From the NCBI GenBank assembly GCA_963923035.1, contig CAWUKT010000066.1, forward strand, positions 1-39,886: a stretch of 39,886 bases of DNA, in the 5' to 3' direction. The notes under the pieces were generated by a model that saw only the letters and a list, made by a program, of their open reading frames with translations, did not search any database and was not told where the DNA came from. Positions 16,085 through 24,309 of this stretch are shown here, in pieces. Each line of letters begins with the position of its first letter. The first letter of the stretch is position 1. A program made the translations under genes and the position numbers. This DNA comes from CAWUKT01 sp963923035 (GTDB lineage: Bacteria > Bacteroidota > Bacteroidia > J057 > JADKCL01).

Positions 16085-16765
16085 ATGGTGACCAATGCCC
16101 AACTCCACTACGCCCTCATCAAGAGAATCATTGACCAGGGATTTGCTCCTTCCAATCCGGAATTGGCTGAATCGCTGGGGGTTACAGAAGGGGAAATCGA
16201 AGCCGGATTGTACCAATTGCAGGAGTACCACGGGGTCGTCCTGCATCCGCACGCGCCGCAGATCTGGGTCATTCATCCGTTTTCGCTCTCTCCCACCAAT
16301 TTCTACGTCGAATCCCGGTCGGGAGCATGGTGGGGAAATTGTGCGTGGTGCTCCTTGGGAGTGGCGGCACTGATCGGGGAAGATTGCACCATCCGTACTA
16401 CGCTGGGGGCGGAAGGAAAGCCCCTCACCCTCCACATCGTCGATGGTGAAATCCAGGGGACGAATCATTTCATCCACTTCCCGATCCCCATGCAAAACGC
16501 CTGGGACAATGTCATCTATACCTGCGCCAATATGCTGGTCTTTGAAAGCGCCACCCAGGTGGACGACTGGTGCGCCCGCCACCGGATTCCCCGCGGCGAT
16601 CTTAAGCCCATTGCCAAGATTTGGGCGTTTTCTAAGCAGTGGTACGGGAATCACCTGAATCCCGAATGGGAGAAGTGGACCATGGAAGAGGCCAAGAATA
16701 TGTTTGTCAAGTTTGGCCTGACGGATCCGATCTGGCAGTTGGAGGATTCGGGCGAACGGTTCTAA
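16085..16765 (+). CDS. Alkylmercury lyase (MerB) family protein
   Basis: A 226-residue cytoplasmic protein of the organomercurial lyase family, which cleaves carbon-mercury bonds. Residues 1-55 resemble the N-terminal winged helix. The core CAWCSLGVAALIG at 86-98 aligns with the MerB segment holding its first catalytic cysteine, so Cys86 matches C96 of plasmid MerB, and Cys147 in YTCANM matches C159. The third catalytic residue, Asp99 in MerB, falls at Cys89 here. A further CTI and GKPLTLHIVDGEI follow as in the family. There are no merA, merR or merT neighbours, so true mercury activity is uncertain; the changed residue could mean another thiophilic metal or organotin-type substrate. Confidence 0.8.
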   Translation: MVTNAQLHYALIKRIIDQGFAPSNPELAESLGVTEGEIEAGLYQLQEYHGVVLHPHAPQIWVIHPFSLSPTNFYVESRSGAWWGNCAWCSLGVAALIGEDCTIRTTLGAEGKPLTLHIVDGEIQGTNHFIHFPIPMQNAWDNVIYTCANMLVFESATQVDDWCARHRIPRGDLKPIAKIWAFSKQWYGNHLNPEWEKWTMEEAKNMFVKFGLTDPIWQLEDSGERF

Positions 16766-16804
16766 GCTCCCCCCAATACTCCCCCGCTGGCGGCGAATTT
16801 GGCA

Positions 16805-16836
16805 TTGCTCCTCCCCTCCTCGTTTTTGTATATTCA
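16805..16836 (+). promoter_or_regulatory. Putative promoter of the alpha/beta hydrolase
   Basis: TTG (16805-16807), a 21-base spacer and TATATTCA (16829-16836). The preceding TTTTTG is the same as in the box before the MerB-like gene, which suggests shared control. The ATG at 16911 is 74 bases downstream. Confidence 0.55.
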
Positions 16837-16910
16837 CTTCATTCATCCGGCCCCTCCTCTCCCTCCGGGAGCGCGGGTTCCTTTTTCCACTTCCAACTCA
16901 GCCCTTTACC

Positions 16911-17828
16911 ATGGTCGCCACCGCCCTCCAAGCCTGGGAATCTTCCGGAACCTACCTCGAGATCGGTTCCTTCCGCCACCGCGTCTTCGTCAAGCAAATC
17001 GGCGATCCGGAGGCCCCCGCGGCCAAAACGTTGCTCCTCCTCCACGGCTTTCCCGAATCGTCCTATACCTACCACGCGGTCGTGGACGGCCTGCGGGACA
17101 TCTTCGACCGGATTGTCCTGTTCGACTTCGTCGGCTTTGGCTGGAGCGACAAGCCGCTCGGCACCTATACCTATTCGTTGTTTGAACACGCCGACGTGGC
17201 GTTTGAGGTGTGGCAACAACTGGGCGTGACGGGCGGGCACCTGCTGGCCCATGACATGGGCGTCAGCGTGGCCACCGAAATCCTCGCGCGGCGGGAAAAT
17301 GGCCTGTTGCCGGCGTGGTTTACCGACGATTTCCAGAGCCTCACCCTCACCAATGGCAGCCTCGTCTTTGAGCATGCCAAGCTGCGGATCACCCAGAAAA
17401 TCCTGATCACGCGCATCGGAAAGTCCTTCAACAAGCTCACCAATTACAAATTGTTCCGGAACCAGATCCTGAGTGCCCACGGGAACCGGAAGCTGTCGGA
17501 GGAAGATATCCAGGTGCTCTGGGACGGGAATGTCCTCCAGGAGGGCCACCGGAAGATTTACCTGACGGTCCGCTACAACCTCGAACGGCAACGCTTCGAG
17601 CAGGCGCGCTGGCTGCCGGCCCTGGCCCGGACCGACCTGCCCCTGCACATTTGCTGGGGCGACAAGGACCAGGTGGCGCGGGTGGTCATGGCCCATCACC
17701 TGAAGGAAAAGGTCTGTCCGCAAGCGACGTTGACGATCATGAAAGGGCTGGGGCATTTCGGACAAATGGGCAGTCCGGAGCCGTGGTTGGAGGCGGTGGG
17801 GGCGTTTTATCGAAAAGAAACAGAATGA
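16911..17828 (+). CDS. Alpha/beta hydrolase with Asp nucleophile (dehalogenase/MEST-like)
   Basis: A 305-residue cytoplasmic alpha/beta hydrolase. HGFPES at 45-50 gives the oxyanion hole; the nucleophile elbow is AHDMG with Asp115, so this belongs with haloalkane dehalogenases and epoxide hydrolases, not serine esterases. The acid is Asp251 or Asp253 in WGDKDQ and the base His282 in GHFGQ. The LTNGS segment after the elbow recalls the MEST/PEG1 branch of the fold. The substrate cannot be assigned. It follows the MerB-like gene by 145 bases and has its own promoter-like pair, with a short hairpin after its stop. Confidence 0.85.
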   Translation: MVATALQAWESSGTYLEIGSFRHRVFVKQIGDPEAPAAKTLLLLHGFPESSYTYHAVVDGLRDIFDRIVLFDFVGFGWSDKPLGTYTYSLFEHADVAFEVWQQLGVTGGHLLAHDMGVSVATEILARRENGLLPAWFTDDFQSLTLTNGSLVFEHAKLRITQKILITRIGKSFNKLTNYKLFRNQILSAHGNRKLSEEDIQVLWDGNVLQEGHRKIYLTVRYNLERQRFEQARWLPALARTDLPLHICWGDKDQVARVVMAHHLKEKVCPQATLTIMKGLGHFGQMGSPEPWLEAVGAFYRKETE

Positions 17829-17832
17829 AAAT

Positions 17833-17860
17833 AGCGGCCCCGAAGAGCCGCCATTTCGCT
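17833..17860. terminator. Weak bidirectional hairpin between convergent genes
   Basis: A GCGGC/GCCGC stem (17834-17838 with 17847-17851) sits between the stops at 17828 and 17875. It is followed by CATTTCGCTTT on the plus strand and TATTTTCATT on the minus strand. The stem is short. Confidence 0.4.
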
Positions 17861-17874
17861 TTCCATCTTTCTGT

Positions 17875-20250
17875 TTAGCCTTCTACGGGGTAATTCGTGG
17901 TCACTCCATTCTTCGTGATGGACGTCACGACGTACATCATCTTCCAGCACTCGGAGGGCGTCACTTCGGGGTCGGGAATCATAGCCTCCTGAAGCGAATA
18001 ATCCGACGTGGCACAGGCTGCTCGCAATTCCTTGATCCACTGGGAATTGGCTTTGAGCAAGTATACCCGGAAGGTGATGGCCTGGTAACCGCTTTCGGAG
18101 ATGACACCTGCCGCCGTTGAGTTGATTCCGAAGGAAAACTTAGAAGATTCTGCTGAGGCATTGGTCGTGGAGATTTCCGTTTTGAATCCCGCCATAACCG
18201 TCGCGCCTCCGCCCATAAAACCGCCTCCTGCTCCCACGAGCGCCTCTCCCTCAATGGTCAGTGAAGTCTGACGGTCCGTTTCATTGGTGATCCCGGCCTC
18301 GAGGGCCCAATTTCCACCGCTTGCCGCCCAGGTATATTCGAGGTAAGGACGGTTTCGGATGGTCACCGCATTCGGATCCACCATCTCCAGGACATAATTC
18401 CCCCCCGAGAAAACCCCATGTTCGCGCATCCGTGCCGTCCAGCTTTCGGGAGTATACGCTTCCGGCTTGCCCTGGATGGACCCGCCCCCAGGACTGGTCA
18501 ACATGGGATAGGTTTGCTGGGCATTCTGGACCACCGTACGGATATAGCTGCCTTGGGTCGCAGAATCTGTGGGCGTCTCTTCCGTCCCGATATAATATTC
18601 AGCCGCAATTTCCTCGTACACAATATTCGAGGTAATGGCCACTCCATTCGACTTGACTTCCAGCACGCCGTCTCTCAATACCGTGCTGTCAAAGGTGAGC
18701 GTACTCGCAATGAACCCGGTCACCGTATCCCGACCTACCATTCCAATATTGGCAAACATGGATATTGCCCAGGCAGGACCAGCCCCGATGTCCGGCGGCG
18801 TGCCTTCGGACTTGAAGCCCACCCCGACACTCACATCGAATTCATCGATCAAAATCCCCTCTTCCCGGTTTCCGTAAAAAATGGAGGTCTCGCCCTTTTC
18901 ATTCAACAAGACATCCGCGGGCAAGGGAGCGGGACCGTCGATATACCCTTCCACCATTACCTGCTTCGATCCTGTCGTCAAATCCACACTGCTTTTGTTC
19001 GGGACAATGCGGAAATGACAGGCTTTGGATTGGGACATCAGGACATAATCGTACTGGTGATTCGTCGTTTCCCGCCACTTCAACTGGACCGCACACCGAT
19101 CGAAGTATACCAATTGCTCCGGTCCTTCCGAGGCGACCTCTTCGGTGGCCAGGGCAGCGGGAAAGGCAAATACCGAAGGGGTGCAAATTTCCCCTTTGTT
19201 GCCGGCGGGTTCCGGTTCAAGGAATTTAAAAATTCTGCTCTCACTGCTGTCAAGGGCCTGATCGGTCCGCAACACACAGAAAGCTCCGCCAAATACCGGC
19301 GCCAGCCAACTCCAGATGAGCCTTCCCCCCGGATCTTTGGTGAGGCTATTGCGCCACGAATTGGGGACACTCATCAGATCTTCTTTAAGTTTGCCCGGGA
19401 CCATCAGCAACTCGCTGATGGGTTTTCCTTTGAACAATTGGTGCCCCCATTTTTCCGGGTCGGGCACCAATTCCAAAGCGATCCCATAGGCCTTCGGGGC
19501 TTCGTCTCCCCCCTCTTTTCCAGCATTGGCGATGCAGAAAAGGTAGGTCTCGGGCGAGACGCCCGGAGAGTATACCTCACAGTTGAGTTGGCCGGAGAAG
19601 GTGAGTCCGGCGGCGGGCAACAGCTCATCGGCTTCTTTTTCGGTGCTGTAAGCGGCGGTCCAGGTGCCCTCAGAATCGGAAGGATTGAGGTTGAATTCGG
19701 AGAAATGAATGGTATTGGAAGCGACGTCGATGCTGGAAAGGACACAGACTGGAACCCATTGGCCATTGCTGCCCTCGCCAGAATCCAGGGATCGCTGAAC
19801 CAGCGTCACATCAAATGCTGAGTCTCCATAGCTGTGCTGCCCCGGAGCCGGAACAATGGGATTGCCATGGTGGTCCTGGAGAATGAAATGCTGGTCCGCC
19901 CACTTGACCCCGGTGACATCCAGGTCCCCAAACCGGGCGAACATTCTGATACTACCCTCGTGGTGCTTGGCCCAAAAGAGGACGATCTGGGTGCCCAAAT
20001 CGACCAATACCGGCCGAAAAGAGGTCTTGGAATCCAGTTCAAGGGTCTCGGAGCTATCCGGATCCATGCGGTTGATGAGATGGGCTTCCATTTTCCGCGG
20101 GGCAGGAACCCCGCGGGAAACCGGAGCTTCTACCAATAACAATTGGTTGCCGGGGAGCTCAATCGCATTGGAAAGGTTCGGGTAGCGCTTGTTCTCTTTC
20201 TCGCTGGAAGCAAGCTGGTCAAGGTCGGTTGAGTAGGTGTTCGTTTCCAT
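17875..20250 (-). CDS. Large hypothetical protein, family not recognised
   Basis: A 791-residue protein without signal peptide, membrane span or sorting domain. The ATG at 20250 (METNTYSTDLDQL) is preferred over one 23 codons upstream. Residues about 30-400 are beta-rich with repeating phrases such as VLVDLGTQIVLFWAK and WVPVCVLSSIDV, as in a propeller or lectin-like array. A VEGYIDGPAPLP motif at 433-444 opens a second half that contains two glycine-rich, alternating segments: around 472-505 and 669-690 (GAGGGFMGGGATVMAGFK). Such segments can form beta hairpins in pore-forming proteins, but that is only a guess. The end has CATSDYSL and ECWKMMYVV. It is monocistronic between two convergent or divergent neighbours. 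Confidence 0.75.
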   Translation of the reverse strand: METNTYSTDLDQLASSEKENKRYPNLSNAIELPGNQLLLVEAPVSRGVPAPRKMEAHLINRMDPDSSETLELDSKTSFRPVLVDLGTQIVLFWAKHHEGSIRMFARFGDLDVTGVKWADQHFILQDHHGNPIVPAPGQHSYGDSAFDVTLVQRSLDSGEGSNGQWVPVCVLSSIDVASNTIHFSEFNLNPSDSEGTWTAAYSTEKEADELLPAAGLTFSGQLNCEVYSPGVSPETYLFCIANAGKEGGDEAPKAYGIALELVPDPEKWGHQLFKGKPISELLMVPGKLKEDLMSVPNSWRNSLTKDPGGRLIWSWLAPVFGGAFCVLRTDQALDSSESRIFKFLEPEPAGNKGEICTPSVFAFPAALATEEVASEGPEQLVYFDRCAVQLKWRETTNHQYDYVLMSQSKACHFRIVPNKSSVDLTTGSKQVMVEGYIDGPAPLPADVLLNEKGETSIFYGNREEGILIDEFDVSVGVGFKSEGTPPDIGAGPAWAISMFANIGMVGRDTVTGFIASTLTFDSTVLRDGVLEVKSNGVAITSNIVYEEIAAEYYIGTEETPTDSATQGSYIRTVVQNAQQTYPMLTSPGGGSIQGKPEAYTPESWTARMREHGVFSGGNYVLEMVDPNAVTIRNRPYLEYTWAASGGNWALEAGITNETDRQTSLTIEGEALVGAGGGFMGGGATVMAGFKTEISTTNASAESSKFSFGINSTAAGVISESGYQAITFRVYLLKANSQWIKELRAACATSDYSLQEAMIPDPEVTPSECWKMMYVVTSITKNGVTTNYPVEG

Positions 20251-20527
20251 AACTTTAATTGATTTTTCGTCAAATGATATGTCCCAAGAACGCCCGGTCA
20301 GACCTCCACAGAAAACCAATTCATATCCATTTTTTGCAGCTCTATACTCCTACTATTTTCTCTTTTCCCAACTATTGAACCATTACTGACTCACTTATTT
20401 GCTTTTCTACACTCTCTCATTTCCCCCTTGTCTCCTCCCCTTTTCCCTTTCATTCCTTTCGGGGTAGGGTAAATCCTGCTCAGCCCGTCTTCAAGACATA
20501 ACCACAAATCTCCAAACGGAAAACGCT
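20251..20527. other. Divergent intergenic region with pyrimidine tract
   Basis: Between divergent genes. Positions 20401-20460 have only six purines in 60 bases on the plus strand, the coding strand of the peroxidase gene at 20528. No clear promoter pair, hairpin or gene is visible. Confidence 0.6.
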
Positions 20528-21754
20528 ATGAAGACGAGCTTCCCCCAAATATTGATTTTACTGGCTTTCATCGCCGTGGTGAGCATTTGCGGACGGGACG
20601 AAATGGATGAGATGGACGAAATTGAATTTATCTACAACGGCACGACGCAATTTTCAGAGGCCGACATGGCCATTTTGAGCCAGACCCTGAACCTGTCCAC
20701 CAACCCTTTCAATTATGCCCGGCCGAACCTTCCCCGCAATTTTACGGAAGAGGAAATGCTGGACATGGACAATACACCGGCGACCAATCCAGTGACCGAC
20801 ATTGGGGCGACGTTGGGGCGGGTCCTCTTTTACGACAAGCATTTATCCGCCAACAATACCATCTCCTGCGCTTCCTGCCACCAACAAGCCCACGGGTTTT
20901 CTGATCCCGATCGCTTCAGCACCGGCTTTGAAGGCGGCAAGACCAAACGGAACTCGATGACCTTGATCAATACGCGGTATTTTGCCCGGGGAAATATGGG
21001 CTGGGGAGAAAAATCGGCGACTCTGGAAGAGTTTGTCCTGACTCCGATTGAAGACCACGTCGAGATGGGGATGAGCATGGGGGAGCTGGAAAATAAACTC
21101 CGCCAAACCGACTACTATCCGGTCCTGTTCCGGAATGCCTTCGGCGACGAGACCATCACCGCCGACCGCATCTCCAAGGCGCTCGCCCAATTTGTACGGG
21201 CCATCATTTCCTTCGATTCCAAATTCGACCAGGGCGTGGCCCAGGCGGGCTTCCCCGAACTCGGCGAAGGCATGCCCCTCCTGCCCAACCTCACCGCCCA
21301 GGAGCGCATCGGCCAGGACATCTTTTTCAATGGCCGCAGCGGCGCCACCTGCCAATACTGCCACGGCACGCCCAACCTCGTGATCGACACGGCCCGGAAC
21401 AATGGCCTGGACCTGGTATACGCGGACAAGGGAAAAGGAGAAATCTCCGGCATTGCCACCCAGGTGGCGACCTTCAAGGCACCTTCCCTGCGAAACATTG
21501 CCCAGACTGCGCCCTATATGCACGATGGCCGATTTGCGACGCTCGAAGAGGTAGTGGACCATTACAGCGACAATGTCCAATCCCACCGCAACCTGCATTT
21601 TCGCCTGAGTACCATCGACGACGGCCCATTGGGCAGTCCGCCCATGAAATTGAACCTGACGCAGTCCGAAAAAAACGCCTTGGTGGCCTTCCTCAAGACC
21701 TTTACTGATCCAGGCATTGCGACGGAAGAAAAATACAGCGATCCATTCATCTGA
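20528..21754 (+). CDS. Di-haem cytochrome c peroxidase
   Basis: A 408-residue exported c-type cytochrome of the bacterial CcpA/MauG superfamily, reducing hydrogen peroxide in the periplasm with electrons from a small cytochrome. Two haem attachment sites are visible: CASCH at 114-118 and CQYCH at 275-279, plus the conserved MHDGR at 331-335 whose Met is the expected axial ligand of one haem. The N-terminus is a hydrophobic signal with Cys21; the lipobox VSIC is imperfect because Ile is at the position before Cys, so cleavage type is uncertain. An acidic DEMDEMDEIE stretch follows. The gene is monocistronic with a terminator at 21797. Confidence 0.93.
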   Translation: MKTSFPQILILLAFIAVVSICGRDEMDEMDEIEFIYNGTTQFSEADMAILSQTLNLSTNPFNYARPNLPRNFTEEEMLDMDNTPATNPVTDIGATLGRVLFYDKHLSANNTISCASCHQQAHGFSDPDRFSTGFEGGKTKRNSMTLINTRYFARGNMGWGEKSATLEEFVLTPIEDHVEMGMSMGELENKLRQTDYYPVLFRNAFGDETITADRISKALAQFVRAIISFDSKFDQGVAQAGFPELGEGMPLLPNLTAQERIGQDIFFNGRSGATCQYCHGTPNLVIDTARNNGLDLVYADKGKGEISGIATQVATFKAPSLRNIAQTAPYMHDGRFATLEEVVDHYSDNVQSHRNLHFRLSTIDDGPLGSPPMKLNLTQSEKNALVAFLKTFTDPGIATEEKYSDPFI

Positions 21755-21796
21755 CGCCACCCAAGAAACACAACCCATACTTTCAGGCAGGTGCAA

Positions 21797-21836
21797 GGGG
21801 CCAGGTCAGCGACATGCTACCCGGCCCCATCTTTTT
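21797..21836 (+). terminator. Terminator of the di-haem peroxidase gene
   Basis: GGGGCC (21797-21802) pairs with GGCCCC (21823-21828) and two or more inner pairs; ATCTTTTT follows. It lies between convergent stops at 21754 and 21839. Confidence 0.7.
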
Positions 21837-21838
21837 AC

Positions 21839-23731
21839 CTACTGCTTCAAGAATTTCTCCACCTGTACCTGGCCTCCGGCCTCAATTTGGATGAAATACA
21901 TCCCCGAGGCCCATTTCTCCAGATTCAAAACCAACTGTTCCCTTCCATTGGGCGAGGCCTGGAACACCACGCGGCCCGAAATCGCATGGACCACTTCGAT
22001 CCGCTGGGTGCCCGCGGGAAGATGCGCCAAAGTCACCCGGTCACCGGCCGGATTGGGAAATACGCGGATTGAATTGGGCTCCGCTTCCTTCGCCTCCAGC
22101 GTTGACTTGGGATTCACAGTCTTCACAAGGGTGATGTGGTCGATGTTCACGCCGCCTGCGGTGACCGCAATGGCGTAGTTCGCCGTGCCCGGCAAAGCAA
22201 CATTGGAGACCTTGACATCGGTAAAGCTGTCCCAGCCACCCGTATTCGGGGACTGGACCGTAGCATAGGTCATGCCGCCGCCTGCCCGTTCAAAGACGAA
22301 AGCGCCCTGGCCAGACGCCGAGGCCACCCGAAAGGTGACATCGTAGGTGCCCGGCCCGTCGGGCAAGGTGATCGGCTCATACGTCATCCAGTCACCGGGA
22401 TCCAGGTACGACACATAGCTCACGCCATTGGAAGTACTCGTCACCACGCCCCCCGATTGCACGGTATGGTCCTCAGCCTCGACCTGCACCGTGGTGACCG
22501 GCACTTTCTTGTTCAATTCGATATAGTCAATGTTGACGCCGCCGGCCGTCACGGCAATCGCGTAGTCCCCGCTTCCGGGCAGGTTCACATTGGGGACGGT
22601 GACCTCCGTGAAATTGTCCCAGCCGCCGGTATTCGGGGACTGGACCGTCGCGTAGGTCGTGCCGCCTCCTGCCTTCTCGAACAAAAATGCGCCCTGGCCG
22701 CTGGCAGACGCCATCCGAAAGGTGATGTCGTACTCGCCGGGGCCATCCGGCAGGGAAATCGGCTGGTACGTCATCCAATCGCCGGGATCCAGGTACGACA
22801 CATAGGTCGCGCCATTGGAAGTCGTGGTCACCACACCGCCCGATTGGAGGTTGAAATTTTCGGCCTCCACCCGGTTGTTGGCCGGAGCGGCCTTTTTGTA
22901 ATAGCGTACGTAGTCGACGACCATGCTCACGTCGACGGCCTGAGGATTGGGCGGGTCCCCGGCCAGGGTTCCTCCAATGGCCACATTGAGGATGACATGG
23001 AAAGGCTGCTGGAATTCCAGCTTGTCGGGATCGGAGATGGATTGGGTGCCGAATGGAACGCCATCAAACAGGTAGATCAATTGGGTGGCGGTCTTTTCCA
23101 CGCTGTAGGTGTGGTATTGGTCCCAGGTGGGTACAAAGCCAGCGTAAGAAGTGATGTAGTGCCAGCCGTAGGCATCGTGGTTGCCATCGCCGTCGTTGTC
23201 GGGGACCGGATTGTAGTGGATGGTACTGATAAGATCGAGGTTGGAAACGGCCTCCATGATGTCGATTTCACCGCAATTGGGCCAGCCGGAGCCACCGTCA
23301 ATCTTGAAGGGGGAAATATTGGGGTCTTTGTAGCTTTCGCCCAGCGACCAGAAAGCGGCAAAGTTGTGGTCGGCGGGGTCAAAGTTCACAAATTTGATTC
23401 GGGCTTCGAGGATGCCTTCCCCGTAAGTCCTTTTACCCGCGGTGTGGATCCGGGCCGATTCGATCCGGTTGTCCTGGGCATCCCAAACCGCCTGGATCGT
23501 CAATTCTCCGTTGGCGACTGTGGCCCGGTCCGTCGTGTAGATTTGCTCCTCGCTATTGCCCCAACCACAATTGGGACAGCCATTGCCGAGGTCATAGTTC
23601 CAAATGGCCGGATTGAGGCTGTTCCCATTGAATTCATCCGACCAATCGAGGGTATAGCCGGGATATTGGGAAAAAACAGGGCATGGGAGAGTCAGCAGCG
23701 CCATCAGGCCTGCAAAGAGGGTATATTTCAT
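21839..23731 (-). CDS. Secreted GH16 beta-glucanase with two CBM6 and T9SS tail
   Basis: A 630-residue exported glycoside hydrolase, probably a laminarinase (endo-beta-1,3-glucanase). Signal peptide about 1-21; GH16 domain about 24-280 with the catalytic EIDIME at 155-160 (nucleophile Glu155, acid/base Glu160) in the beta-bulge form typical of laminarinases. Two carbohydrate-binding modules of the CBM6 type follow at about 288-408 and 417-537, each opening with VEAE. Residues 553-630 are a T9SS type A sorting domain (VFPNPAGD, ASGMYFIQIE, ending FLKQ). The ATG at 23731 opens the signal peptide; the frame upstream is untranslated. It should act outside the cell on beta-glucans. A promoter pair lies 24 bases upstream. 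Confidence 0.93.
   Translation of the reverse strand: MKYTLFAGLMALLTLPCPVFSQYPGYTLDWSDEFNGNSLNPAIWNYDLGNGCPNCGWGNSEEQIYTTDRATVANGELTIQAVWDAQDNRIESARIHTAGKRTYGEGILEARIKFVNFDPADHNFAAFWSLGESYKDPNISPFKIDGGSGWPNCGEIDIMEAVSNLDLISTIHYNPVPDNDGDGNHDAYGWHYITSYAGFVPTWDQYHTYSVEKTATQLIYLFDGVPFGTQSISDPDKLEFQQPFHVILNVAIGGTLAGDPPNPQAVDVSMVVDYVRYYKKAAPANNRVEAENFNLQSGGVVTTTSNGATYVSYLDPGDWMTYQPISLPDGPGEYDITFRMASASGQGAFLFEKAGGGTTYATVQSPNTGGWDNFTEVTVPNVNLPGSGDYAIAVTAGGVNIDYIELNKKVPVTTVQVEAEDHTVQSGGVVTSTSNGVSYVSYLDPGDWMTYEPITLPDGPGTYDVTFRVASASGQGAFVFERAGGGMTYATVQSPNTGGWDSFTDVKVSNVALPGTANYAIAVTAGGVNIDHITLVKTVNPKSTLEAKEAEPNSIRVFPNPAGDRVTLAHLPAGTQRIEVVHAISGRVVFQASPNGREQLVLNLEKWASGMYFIQIEAGGQVQVEKFLKQ
22121..22870 (-). 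repeat. Intragenic tandem duplication encoding two CBM6 modules
   Basis: Copies at 22508-22870 and 22121-22483 encode modules that agree at roughly four residues in five, including identical runs such as SYLDPGDWMTY versus YVSYLDPGDWMTY and YATVQSPNTGGWD. Divergence is low for neighbouring CBM6 modules, so the duplication is probably recent or kept similar by conversion. Confidence 0.85.
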
Positions 23732-23754
23732 GTCGTTTAGAATTGAGTTATTGT

Positions 23755-23784
23755 ATAATCTACAATTATGTTTTCCGATTGCAA
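23755..23784 (-). promoter_or_regulatory. Putative promoter of the GH16 gene
   Basis: On the minus strand TTG (23784-23782), a 19-base spacer, then TAGATTAT (23762-23755), followed by the ATG 23 bases later. The TAnnTT core is kept but the final TG is not. Confidence 0.45.
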
Positions 23785-23874
23785 TAGCAAAGCGCCGGTA
23801 AATCTGACGTACCCATTGTACTTGCACCCTTTCCCTCAATTTTTCGACCTTACACCTTCCCAAACGACCTACCC

Positions 23875-24288
23875 ATGGAGATATCCTATTCCGAAGGCCC
23901 GCCCCAAGACCTCAATTCACTGCTTGCCCTCTATGAGAATGCCGGCTGGAAAGCCTATACCCGCGCTCCCGATCAATTGCGCCTGGCCGTGCAGCAATCG
24001 CAGTTTGCATTGAAAGCGTTGGCGGACAACCAATTGGTGGGCTTGATTCGGGTCGTGGGAGATGGCGTGACCATCGTGTACATCCAGGACATTCTGGTGC
24101 ATACCGATTTTCAACGGAGGGGGATTGGGAAGGCGTTGATGGAACAAACCCTCGACCAATTCAAACATTGTAGGCAGAAGGTCCTACTGACGGATGACAA
24201 TCCCATGACGCGGGGTTTCTACGAAGCCTTGGGCTTCGCGTCTTGTGACCAGGGGAGTTTGGTGGCGTTTGTGAGAATGGGAAAATGA
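23875..24288 (+). CDS. GNAT family N-acetyltransferase
   Basis: A 137-residue acetyl-CoA-dependent acetyltransferase, cytoplasmic. The acetyl-CoA loop is QRRGIGKALM (residues about 82-91), preceded by the strand IQDILVHTDF, and the C-terminal part has the usual N-P-M-x-R-G-F-Y-E-A-L-GF pattern. The N-terminal YSEGPPQDLNSLLALYENAGW is typical of a common bacterial subgroup whose substrate is unknown. The leader upstream of 23875 is pyrimidine-rich and lacks a Shine-Dalgarno sequence. It converges with the histidine kinase at 24310, with no terminator between. Confidence 0.85.
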   Translation: MEISYSEGPPQDLNSLLALYENAGWKAYTRAPDQLRLAVQQSQFALKALADNQLVGLIRVVGDGVTIVYIQDILVHTDFQRRGIGKALMEQTLDQFKHCRQKVLLTDDNPMTRGFYEALGFASCDQGSLVAFVRMGK

Positions 24289-24309
24289 ACAAGGGATGTT
24301 GAGGTCCGG

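Noticed and set aside
22136..23740. Long open frame of over 500 codons on the plus strand opposite the GH16 gene
   Set aside because: It mirrors the codon pattern of the GH16 gene, has no recognisable motif, and the minus-strand gene has clear domains. Similar mirror frames opposite 8058-9779, 24310-26334 and 37368-38993 were dismissed for the same reason.
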